64,000 nt of DNA from contig NC_061867.1 in assembly GCF_907164915.1 (NCBI RefSeq), positions 48,208,242 to 48,272,241 on the forward strand. The letters are read 5' to 3'. This DNA is from Impatiens glandulifera (lineage: Eukaryota > Streptophyta > Magnoliopsida > Ericales > Balsaminaceae). The position numbers and the translations under genes were made by a program. The stretch's first letter is position 1, and the number at the start of each line of letters is the position of its first letter. Below the pieces are notes generated by a model. The model saw nothing but the letters and a program-made list of their open reading frames with translations. It was not told where the DNA came from and did no database searches. Positions 13,680-23,400 of the stretch are shown here, one piece after another.

Positions 13680-14945
13680 TAGGCTTACATAATGCTAACA
13701 TAATTTATATCTAATCTATCATTATCCAACCAATAATCAATTTCATCTAACATTATCGAAGCCCAATTCAACCTAAACAAACAATATTTCATTCATATAC
13801 ATTTCAACAATATCTAACATTGTCCAAGCCAAATTTAACCTAAACAAACATTAATATGTCATTCATATACATTTCAAACCTAATCTAACATTATCCAAGC
13901 CAAATTCCACCTAAACAAACAATATTTCATCATAAACATTTCAAATCTAATCTAACCTAATTTAACCAATCTAGCACGGCAGTCTTCAATCTTGCCTAAT
14001 TCAAATAACCAATCATCATTAATCTAACCCATTTTTTAAACTAATCAAACCTAGTCAAACACTATTTCAATCATATATAATTCAAATAATTCAATTCATA
14101 CCTAAAATCCAATATAATCCGAAAAACATAAAAATCCTTAAAAACTGACCTTTTTCAGCAGTTGTGGCGGCGACGGTGGAGGAGGCAGCTGAAGGTGGAA
14201 TAACCTCGACGATCTTCAAGAGACGGACGGTCCTAATCCAAAATCAGACAAAATCAAACCATATTATCTAACTTAAATTTGACATAAATCCAAACAAAAT
14301 ATAATCTAACAAACCTAATCTAACAAATCAATATAAAAACCAAATCTAACCAAAATATTGAACATATAACCTAAATCTAACATTAATCAAACAATTTCAA
14401 ACCAAATCTAATAACCAAAATCAAATCTAATCCAAACAATTCAATTCTAACATAATCTCAATAACTATCAATCAAACCAAATAACCACACCTAAACCAAA
14501 CTCAATATAAACCAATTTTTAACATTAATCAAACCTAATAACCAAACCTAAATCAAAATCAATAACCATCAATCAAACCCATTAACCAAACCTAAATCAA
14601 ACTCAATATAAACCAATTTTTAACCAAACCAATTAACCAAACCAAAATCAAACATAAATCAAATCAAAATCAAACCTCAATCAAACCAAAATCAAACCAA
14701 TCTAAACTAAATCAAACAAAAATCAAACCATAATCCTAAATTAAACAGATTCTAACATAAATCAACTTAAATCCAACAATTCCAAACCAAATCTAACATA
14801 TATAACATCAATCTAATACTTCAGTAAATCAATCATTCAAACAGATTCAATTAGATTCAATAATAACATTAATAATTCCTAAATCTAACAAATCCTAAAA
14901 ACTAACCCTAAAATCTAACATATATAACACTAATATATATAAATA
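13680..14945 (-). other. Strongly G-depleted intron of the CACTA transposase gene
   Basis: On the plus strand this stretch is almost only A, C and T, built from degenerate AACCAAATCTAAC and AAATCAAACC words. G is nearly absent between about 14240 and 14930. A short GC-rich block (14156-14240) interrupts it and may be a leader exon. In the sense direction of the transposase gene (minus strand) it is T/G-rich and C-poor, and sits between a GC-rich leader and the first coding exon. I take it as an intron. Confidence 0.6.
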
Positions 14946-15250
14946 AACCTCAAATCCAATAACTGACCTTCAATCGTCGGCGGAGGCACGGCTGAGGCGC
15001 GGCTGAAAGCGGCGGAGGCGCGGCGACAGATCTTCAACAGGAGCCGCGGCAGATCTTCAACCGGAGAGGCGGAGAGACGTCTTCGCGGCTTCAACAGGGG
15101 CGGTGTCTTGGCGGCGTTGTCTTCTACGGGCGGCGTCGTCTTCTTCAACCGGAGGGAGTCGTCGATCGGATCTGTTGGCGGCGCTGGAGAAGAGGAGCGG
15201 CTGGAGAGGGAGAAAGCGGAGAAGAAACGCGGAAAAGAGAAAGAGAGGGT
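14946..15250 (-). other. GC-rich leader region of the CACTA transposase gene
   Basis: A sudden GC-rich block rich in CGGCGG and GAGAAG words (CT- and CCG-rich on the minus strand) lies next to the subterminal repeats. Composition and place match a 5' untranslated exon read leftwards, like the similar block at 18729-18840 before the small ORF. The 72-codon frame here has no recognisable domain and is not called as a gene. Confidence 0.45.
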
Positions 15251-15269
15251 TTTTTTTTAATTAAATAAA

Positions 15270-15560
15270 TGGTTACCGAGAGTTATAGCAAAACTCTCGG
15301 TTTTTGATTATAATAAAAACCGAGAGTTATATTAAAACTCTCGGTTTTTATTATAATCAAAAACCGAGAGTTTTCATATAACTCTCGGTTTTTTAATGTT
15401 CAAATTCCGAGAGTTTAAATATAACTCTCGGTTTTTAATGTTTAAATACATTTTCACAATTAAATTTAAATACACAAAAACGAGAGGCTTTAGTAAATCT
15501 TTCGTTTTTTATGCATATTTCCGAAAGTTATATATTTAACTTTCGGTTTTACAACATGAG
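15270..15560. repeat. Subterminal-type hairpins with the CCGAGAGTT motif
   Basis: Successive inverted pairs of the form ACCGAGAGTT ... AACTCTCGGT lie 5-15 bp apart, followed by more diverged members ending in CCGAAAGTT ... AACTTTCGG. They mirror the left subterminal array and start directly upstream of the transposase leader. Confidence 0.8.
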
Positions 15561-16322
15561 AACTTGTTAAATTAATTGGATTCTCACTTTCTAATAACGT
15601 TGAACAACATTAATTTAATACATTTGATATCCTTAAAACATTTCCCAATCCATATGATCAAACATTACACAAATACATAGGATAATCAAACATAAACATT
15701 CATATACACTTCTATATATAATCAAACACATTCATAAACATTTTAACATTAAAGACAATTTAAATTTTTCAAATAAAAACACACACTTGATTATATTACT
15801 TAGGAGTCTAGATTGGAAGGTAGAAAACCAAAGAATTTAACAATTTGTCAAGTGCTAATTCCGAAAGTTATATAATTAACTTTCGGAAATATCCATCAAA
15901 ACCGAAGGGTTTATATAAAACCCTCGTTCTTGAGAAATGTAAAATCCGAAAGTTTATAGAAAACTTTCGGTTTTGATGGTTATTTCCGAAAGTTAATTAT
16001 ATAACTTTCGGAATTAGCACTTGACAAATTGTTAAATTCTTTGGTTTTTCACCTTCTAATGACCTATAACAATATTAATTTACCACATTTGATGTCTTTA
16101 AAATATTGCACAATTCATATGATCAAACATTACCTACATTCATAAGATAATCAAACATGAACATTCATATAGACTTCTCTATAATAATCAAACACAATCA
16201 TAAATATTTGAACATGAAACACAATATTAATTTTTAAAATAGAACACGAAAATGATTATATTAGTTAGAAGTTAAGATTAGTGGGTTAAAAACAAAATAA
16301 TTGAACAAACTAGGTAGTGTTA
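15549..16322. repeat. Two-copy direct repeat around a long palindrome
   Basis: An AT-rich unit of about 310 bp occurs at 15549-15858 and again, diverged, at 16016-16322 (shared words include CATATGATCAAACATTAC and AGATTAGTG/AGATTGG endings). Between and overlapping them is a long palindrome: the arm at 15829-15904 is the reverse complement of about 15965-16046, with AACAATTTGTCAAGTGCTAA in one arm and its complement in the other. A smaller GAAAGTTT hairpin sits in the centre. Confidence 0.75.
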
Positions 16323-16424
16323 AAACCGAAAGTTATAAAATTAACTTTCGGTTTTGATGTGTATTTGCGAAGGTTTTAAATATATCTCTCGGTCTTGACC
16401 TTGATCAGAAGTTTTTTGGGAATT

Positions 16425-18105
16425 GTTAAAATCGAAGGTTTATTTGAAAACCTTCGGTTTTTACACTTCCCCATACTTAGAAAATTTTTCGATTTTTTTA
16501 ATGTAAGGACAAAACCGAAGGTTTATTTTAAAACCTTCGGTTTTTACCCTTTACCATACTTAGAAAAAAATCTAATTTTTTTAATGTAAGGACAAAACCG
16601 AAGGTTTATTTGAAAACCTTCGGTTTTTACCCTTCCCCATACTTAGAAAATTTTCCGATTTTTTTAATGTATGGTCAAAACCGAAGGTTTATTTGAAAAC
16701 CTTCGGTTTTTACCCTTCCCCATACTTAGAAAATTTTCCGATTTTTTTAATGTATGGTCAAAACCGAAGGTTTATTTGAAAACCTTCGGTTTTTTACCCT
16801 TCCCCATACTTAGAAAAAAATCTGATTTTTTTAATGTATGGTCAAAACCGAAGGTTTATTTGAAAACCTTCGGTTTTTACCCTTCCCCATACTTAGAAAA
16901 TTTTCCGATTTTTTTAATGTATGGTCAAAACCGAAGGTTTATTTGAAAACCTTCGGTTTTTACCCTTCCCCATACTTAGAAAAAAATCTGATTTTTTTAA
17001 TGTATGGTCAAAACCGAAGGTTTATTTGAAAACCTTCGGTTTTTACCCTTCCCCATACTTAGAAAATTTTCCGATTTTTTTAATGTAAGGTCAAAACCGA
17101 AGGTTTATTTGAAAACCTTCGGTTTTTACCCTTCCCCATACTAAGAAAAAAATCTGATTTTTTTCATGTATGGTCAAAACCGAAGGTTTATTTGAAAACC
17201 TTCGGTTTTTACCCTTCCCCATACTTAGAAAAAAATCTGATTTTTTTAATGTAAGGTCAAAACCGAAGGTTTATTTGAAAACCTTCGGTTTTTACCCTTC
17301 CCCATACTAAGAAAAAAATCTGATTTTTTTCATGTATGGTCAAAACCGAAGGTTTATTTGAAAACCTTCGGTTTTTACTCTTCCCCATACTTAGAAAAAA
17401 ATCTGATTTTTTTAATGTAAGGTCAAAACCGAAGGTTTATTTGAAAACCTTCGGTTTTTACCCTTCCCCATACTAAGAAAAAAATCTGATTTTTTTCATG
17501 TATGGTCAAAACCGAAGGTTTATTTGAAAACCTTCGGTTTTTACCCTTCCCCATACTAAGAAAAAAATCTGATTTTTTTCATGTATGGTCAAAACCGAAG
17601 GTTTATTTGAAAACCTTCGGTTTTTACCCTTCCCCATACTTAGAAAAAAATCTGATTTTTTTAATGTAAGGTCAAAACCGAAGGTTTATTTGAAAACCTT
17701 CGGTTTTTACCCTTCCCCATACTATGAAAAAAATCTGATTTTTTTCATGTATTGTCAAAACCGAAGGTTTATTTGAAAACCTTCGGTTTTTACCCTTCCC
17801 CATACTTAGAAAAAAATCTGATTTTTTAATGTAAGGTCAAAACCGAAGGTTTATTTGAAAACCTTCGGTTTTTACCCTTCCCCATACTAAGAAAAAAATC
17901 TGATTTTTTTCATGTATGGTCAAAACCGAAGGTTTATTTGAAAACCTTCGGTTTTTACCCTTCCCCATATTTAGAAAAAAATCTGATTTTTTTAATGTAA
18001 GGTCAAAACCGAAGGTTTATTTGAAAACCTTCGGTTTTTACCTCAATATTTTTAAAAAAAATTGGTCAAAACCGAAGGTTTTCAAATAAACCCTCGGTTT
18101 TGGCG
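16425..18105. repeat. Array of about 20 hairpin units of 83 bp
   Basis: Each unit holds a perfect 14-bp stem, AAAACCGAAGGTTT, a 6-nt loop ATTTGA, and the complement AAACCTTCGGTTTT, then TACCCTTCCCCATACTTAG and a second near-palindrome AAAAAAATC-T-GATTTTTTT or a variant. Hairpins start near 16427, 16510, 16593, 16676, 16760, 16845, 16928, 17011, 17094, 17177, 17260, 17342, 17425, 17507, 17590, 17674, 17757, 17839, 17921 and 18004, with a degenerate last one at 18066. From about 17090 units of two types (CTTAG...AATGTAAGG and CTAAG...CATGTATGG) mostly alternate, giving a higher-order period of about 165 bp. ORFs across the array are by-products of the repeat. Confidence 0.92.
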
Positions 18106-18279
18106 ATGCGGTTTTTTTTTAAAAAAAAGGTGAAAAGTCAACAAAACATAATTATTTAAAACATATTAAACCAAACCAAACAAACATAATAACAATAATG
18201 CATAAATATTAAAACATAACGCATAAAATTAAATATTAATTGTCATAAACCTATAATAAATCCATAATAAATCTACAAA

Positions 18280-18573
18280 TTAATTATTAGATGGGGTGGA
18301 AGGAGGGGGTGGTTGATTCAGTCGACTCCTCAACAAGACAAGTTCCTGTTCGAGATTCTCTAATCTCTGAGACATTTCGGCCCGGTCCGCTTTGATTTCA
18401 CTGAGCAAACGACCTCTTTCGGCATCCCTTAATCGGATTTGTTCCATTTCCAGCGTCATCTTTCTGACCTCTTCCTCACGTGCCGCAATTTCTGATTGTG
18501 TTATCAGATTCTGGTAACACGGATGCAGTTTCTCCGGTGTTTGCCGAAGTCTCTTCCATGTCGAATCACCCAT
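18280..18573 (-). CDS. Small coiled-coil protein, unrecognised, inside the CACTA element
   Basis: A 97-codon frame starts at ATG 18573, just after a TTTAG acceptor, and ends in a proline-rich tail (LNQPPPPSTPSNN). The middle (about residues 28-85) is rich in E, R, K, L and M with heptad-like spacing, predicting a coiled coil. Upstream on the minus strand are a GC-rich leader exon with a GTAATT donor at 18728-18727 and a TATAAATAC box at 18841-18833, so this looks like a complete small transcription unit. It has no motif I can name. The charged coil plus proline tail resembles the 3' end of the Transposase_24 gene at 8417-8632, so it may be a truncated TnpA-like gene; a captured host fragment is also possible. 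Its 3' side faces the hairpin array, which begins about 175 bp downstream. Confidence 0.5.
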   Translation of the reverse strand: MGDSTWKRLRQTPEKLHPCYQNLITQSEIAAREEEVRKMTLEMEQIRLRDAERGRLLSEIKADRAEMSQRLENLEQELVLLRSRLNQPPPPSTPSNN

Positions 18574-18832
18574 ATCCTAAATGCATTTCAGATATATGTA
18601 TATATATATTAATCAAACAAAATAACGTAAACTAACATAAATCTAGATCTATAATATATATATATATAAACTTAAGAAATCTAAATCTTACAATAAACAA
18701 AACAAAAAAACCAAATCAAACAAATTACCTGAAGAGAGGAGAAGAACCCGCGGCTTGGAGGAGGCAGGCGACGGCGGCGGAAGAGAGAGAAAGGAGAAAT
18801 GAGTGGAATGAAAAAGAGAAGGGTTAGGGTTT

Positions 18833-18841
18833 GTATTTATA
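18833..18841 (-). promoter_or_regulatory. TATA box of the small CACTA transcription unit
   Basis: TATAAATAC on the minus strand lies directly inside the right subterminal repeats. It is followed by a CT-rich leader (CTTTCTCTCTCTTCCGCCGC) and a splice donor. This is a good match to plant TATA context. Confidence 0.6.
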
Positions 18842-18849
18842 GAGGTTGA

Positions 18850-19317
18850 TGCGGAAGGTTTTCATAAAACTTTCGGTTTTGATATTATTCAAAACCGAGG
18901 GTTTATTAAAGACCCTTCGGAAAAAACCATAACCAAATTTATAATTTTTTTTAATGAGCAAAACCGAAGGTTCTTTGTAAAACTTTCGGAAATGAAATTT
19001 TCAAAAAAGGCAAAACCGAAGGTTCTTTGAATAACCTTCGCAATTAAAAAACCAGGGATTTCAAAACCGAAGGTTTTTACAAAAACCTTCGCAATTAACC
19101 CACATCCAACACTTAGAATTTTTTTGAGTTTTTTGGGAAGGTAAAAAACGAAAGTTCTTTGTAGAACTTTCGGTAATAATTAATAAACCCGAAGATTTTA
19201 CACCCCACTCGGAATCTATTTTTAATCCCGAAGGATTTGTTCCTCTCGGGAGTATTTAGGAGAGGTTTACAAAACCTTCGGGAAAAACCGTCGGTAAAGA
19301 TCCTTTTTTTACCAGTG
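18850..19317. repeat. Right subterminal array of the CACTA element
   Basis: Diverged inverted motifs (CCGAGGGTT, CCGAAGGTT, AACTTTCGG, AACCTTCG) run up to the terminal CAGTG at 19317. They mirror the left array at 7442-8200, though the motifs are less regular. Confidence 0.8.
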
Positions 19318-20080
19318 TCATAATATAATATTTTTTATAGATATGTCGTCCTTCAAATTTTCATCATGAATAACACTCTAACTAAATAAAGAGATCTTAG
19401 AGACTCACACAACTTTTTCCATTCGTAATCATAGAAAGACAACTCAACCTACCAACTATAACCATGTTTCACATAAAACAATTCATGTCTTGTAACCGCA
19501 TAAAACATTTCTGGTCGATACTACCTCCTTACACCCCACCCACCTTAAATCAAAATCCTAACCTGAGAGCTCTCCATTTTGTTAATTTTACAAATTTAAT
19601 TAATTTGATGTTTTGAAAAGTAAATTGTTAATGTGAAAAAATATTTAATTTTCAATGGGAAAATAATTAATGGAGTATTAATGTGTTAATAGATTGATTG
19701 CTATTAGGGAATAATAACTTGTATTAGATAAAATTATTTTTGAACAACACTATAAGCTAATAATATACAAATTCTAGAATATTTTTCACTTAATCATTTT
19801 AACTTTTTTTTATAAGGAATTAACTCTCATTAATTCAAAAGAGGAGTTACATATACAAAATTAATTTGCAAATAATACAATATAACATCTACACAATAAA
19901 AAACGATTAACAATATAATATCTACACAATCAAAACAATTAAATGATAATCATGATGTTAAATAATATATCAAATTTGTAAAAATTAAAATTACAATAGA
20001 GATATCCAACAATCTTGCATTTTTTTAGAGTGACTTGAAAGACGAACTCGTTTGAATTCTATAAGGAAAAGTGAGAAAAT
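19318..20080. other. Flanking sequence between the CACTA element and Copia A
   Basis: AT-rich sequence without a recognisable gene. It is presumably the right half of the sequence into which the CACTA element inserted, up to the AGAGC target duplication (20081-20085) of Copia A. Confidence 0.6.
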
Positions 20081-20085
20081 AGAGC

Positions 20086-20395
20086 TGTTAGAATCAAACC
20101 ACAATAAACGAGGATAAAAGCGAAAAGAAGAACAAATACCAAGATTACGTGGAAAACTCTTTACGGGTGAAAAACCACGGGCAGAAGAGAAAGTTTCACT
20201 ATATCGAAGATTGTACAAATTTTGGTGGACAACGTAAAAACTGAATAAGAGAAAAGACGGTTGTATTCTCTATATATTGTCTAACCCTAAAATATGATGT
20301 AAATTAAAAGAGGCCAAACCCATTATGACTACAGGTCCATACAGTGCGGGCAAAACCCGCTGACCCAACAAGAATTCGGGCCACAAACTCTAACA
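20086..20395 (-). repeat. 3' LTR of Copia A
   Basis: 310 bp, TGTTA...TAACA. The adjacent internal sequence reads AAGGTGGAGAT on the minus strand, the polypurine tract. Confidence 0.93.
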
Positions 20396-20479
20396 ATCTC
20401 CACCTTGAAACGAATTCCAATCTTTGATAGCATAACCACAAAATCAAACCTCTTCCACCAAAGCCCCTAAGGGCATAAC

Positions 20480-23400
20480 TCAGCAATGAAGACCAACCAG
20501 GTTCAAGCAATGCTCAAACTTGGTAATAGGAAGTGACTTGGTCATCATATCTCCAGGATTATTGTGTGTACTTACCTTGCTCACAACAATATCACCACGA
20601 GCAATCACATCACGCACAAAATGATACCGTACATCAATGTGCTTAGTCCTCTCGTGAAACATCTGATCCTTTGTCAGAAAAATAGCACTATGGCTATCAC
20701 AAAAGATTGTAGAAATCTGCAAATCATCACTAAGTTCGCCAAATAAGCCTTTCATCCAAATTGCTTCTTTGCAAGCTACTGTAATCGCCATGTACTCTGC
20801 CTCTGTAGTAGACAAAACAACTGTAGCCTGCAACATAGCCTTCCAACTAATAGCGCAACCACCAACACAAAAAATGTAACCAGACAATGATCTTCTCTTA
20901 TCAAGATCTTCAGCGTAATCTGAATCAACGTAACCGACAACTCCATCTCTACTTTTCCCAAACTGTAAACAAACATCAATAGAACCACATAAGTATCTGA
21001 GAATCCACTGAACTGCTTTCCAATGTTCCTTACTAGGGTTTGCCATATATCTACTAACAACACTAACTGCATATGCTAAGTCAGGCCGTGAACAAACCAT
21101 AACATACATAAGGGAGCCAACGACACTAGAGTATGGAACTCACGACATATAATCATCATCACTATCTGACTGTGGTGACAAAAAGACGAAAGTCTAAAAT
21201 GAGCAGCTAGTGGAGTACTTATCGGCTTGGCACTTTGCATGTTAAACCTACTAAGGACTTTTTCGATGTACCTCTTTTGACTTATGTACAATTTACCAGC
21301 CATTCGATCTCTAAGAATCTCCATTCCAAACATCTTCTTTGCTGCACCTAAATCTTTCATCTCAAACTCGCTACTCAACTGTGTGCTTTCACCTTTCTGA
21401 CATCTCTTTGATCTTTAGTGGCAATTAGCATATCGTCAACATACAACAACAGGTAATGAACGACCCATCATCACATACTTTAAAGTAGACACAACTATCG
21501 TAACTGCTCCTCCTGAAATCATGAGTGGTCATAAATGTATCGAATCTCTTATACCACTGTCTTGGTGACTATTTCAAACCATAAAGAGACTTTTTCAACT
21601 GACATACGTAGTCTTCCTTTCCCAAGGCTATAAATCCCTCTAGTTGCTGCATGTAGATGTTTTCCTCAGTTTTTATATCTAACTGCTCAAGCTCAAGATC
21701 GTGGAATGCCACACTACCTAGTAAAGCCCGAATAGAACTGTGCTTCACAACTGGAAAAAATACTTCAGTAAAATCAACACCTGGAGTTTGACTATATCCT
21801 TTTGCAACAAGTCTGGCTTTATACCTGGCTTTTTCAACTCCCATCGTACCTTCCTTTCTCTTATACACTCATTTGCAGCGAACAACCTTCTTGCTCTTTG
21901 GTAGCTTCACTAGATCCCATGTAGCATTCTTGTGAAGCGATTCCATCTCTTCCTGTATAGCGATCATCCACATGCCAGAGTTTTCACAGGTAACTGCTTC
22001 TGAATACGTCGCGGGTTCTTCTTCTGAATCAATCTCTTCAGCCACATTTAATGCATACGCAACTAAATCAGGCTCTGCATATCTCTAAGGACGTCTAATT
22101 TCTCTACGAGACCTATTTTTAGCAATTGAATATTGTGGAGGTGCTTCTGAGTAGCTAGCACCATAGAAACTGGAATATGCTTTGGAGTTTGCTCTGGTGT
22201 AGGTTTCAACCCAATCTCAAGCTCCACCTCAATACTTGACTTCTGTTGATTTCCCTTGGAGGGAGTTGAAAACGGAGACCCCTGAAGCATGCTAGTCTCA
22301 TCAAAAACAACATCTCTACTAATGACGACTTTACTAGTCTCAGGACACCACAACTTGTATCCATTCACACCTTGCTTGAACCCTATGAACAACCACTTCA
22401 CCGAACGAGGCTCTAACTTCCCATTATCCACATGAGCATACGCAGGACATCCAAAAATTTTTAAATCAGAATAACTAGCAGGAGAACCAGTCCATACCTC
22501 TTGTGGAGTTTTCTTATCAATAACAGTCGAAGGAGAGCGATTAATGAGATGACATGCATACCCAGCGGTCTCAGCCCAAAACGACATCGGTAGCCCAGCA
22601 TTAAGGCGCATACAACACACCTTCTCCATCAAAGTCCTATTCATCCTCTCTGCAACTCCATTCTGTTGAGGATTATGTCGAACTATATGATGCCTCATAA
22701 TACCTTCAGTTCTACATAAAGTATTAAACTCATTAGAACAAAACTCCAAACCATTATCAGTTCGGAGATGCTTTACTTGCCTCCCTGTCTGTTTCTCAAT
22801 CATTAACTTCCACTCTTTAAAGGTAGAAAACACGTCACTCTTTTGTTTCAAAAAGAATTTTCAAACCTTCCTGGAGAAATCATCTATAATAGTCAACATA
22901 TAGAACGCACCACCTTTAGATGGTACTCTAGAAGGCCCCCACAAATCAGAATGAATGTAGTCTAGTGTCCCCCTCGTATTAAGAATACCAGACAAGAACC
23001 TAACTATTTTCTGCTTACCAAAAACGCAGTGTTCACAAAACTTCAGTTTCGTAATACCCTGCACATCAAGAAGCCCTCTCTTGTTCAATTCGACCATGCT
23101 ATTCTCACTCATGTGACCTAGACGCATGTGTCATAATCTTGTAACATCGGAATCAGACATAGACGAACTAGCAATAACAACATCACATGTAATCGTAGAG
23201 CCTTGCAGAACATATAAATTGACAGTTTTCTTGAGTCCCTTCATCACAACAAGAGATCCCTTGCTGACCTTCACAACTCCACCTTCACCGGTGTATTTGT
23301 ACCCTTTAGAATCAAGAATACTCAAAGAGATCAGATTTCTCTTCATGTCAGGAACGTGCCTTACATCACCAAGTGTTCGAATAGTGCCATCAAACATCTT

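Larger units (their letters stand above)
7442..19317 (-). mobile_element. CACTA (En/Spm) DNA transposon, 11.9 kb
   Basis: The left end reads CACTGGTGAAAAAGG and the right end, reverse-complemented, reads CACTGGTAAAAAAAGG, which are CACTA-type termini. The 3-bp flanks are CCA (7439-7441) and TCA (19318-19320), matching at 2 of 3 bases, so the target duplication is imperfect. Dense subterminal arrays of CCGAGAGTT, CCGAAAGTT and CCGAAGGTT inverted motifs lie inside both ends. Between them, on the minus strand, are the gene regions of plant CACTA elements: transposase-associated domain, TNP2, DUF4218, DUF4216 and a Transposase_24 protein. The coding regions carry several frameshifts, so the element is probably no longer autonomous. 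The segment 15.3-19.3 kb holds extra repeats and a second small transcription unit, and could be a nested or captured piece, but I found no internal CACTG terminus. Confidence 0.88.

Noticed and set aside
14930..15148. 72-codon ORF rich in Pro, Ala and Arg
   Set aside because: It falls in the GC-rich leader of the transposase gene; composition alone explains it, and there is no domain or splice support.
15600..16330. Boundary between two separate CACTA elements
   Set aside because: I searched for internal CACTGGT or ACCAGTG termini here and found none, so a single element is kept as the annotation.
16395..17776. Series of 60-90-codon ORFs with GLFENLRF / YLKTFGF words
   Set aside because: They are translations of the 83-bp tandem hairpin unit, repeat every period, and have no upstream signals.
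16425..18105. CRISPR-like appearance of the regularly spaced hairpin repeats
   Set aside because: The spacers between hairpins are near-identical rather than unique, the context is a plant CACTA element, and there are no cas genes.
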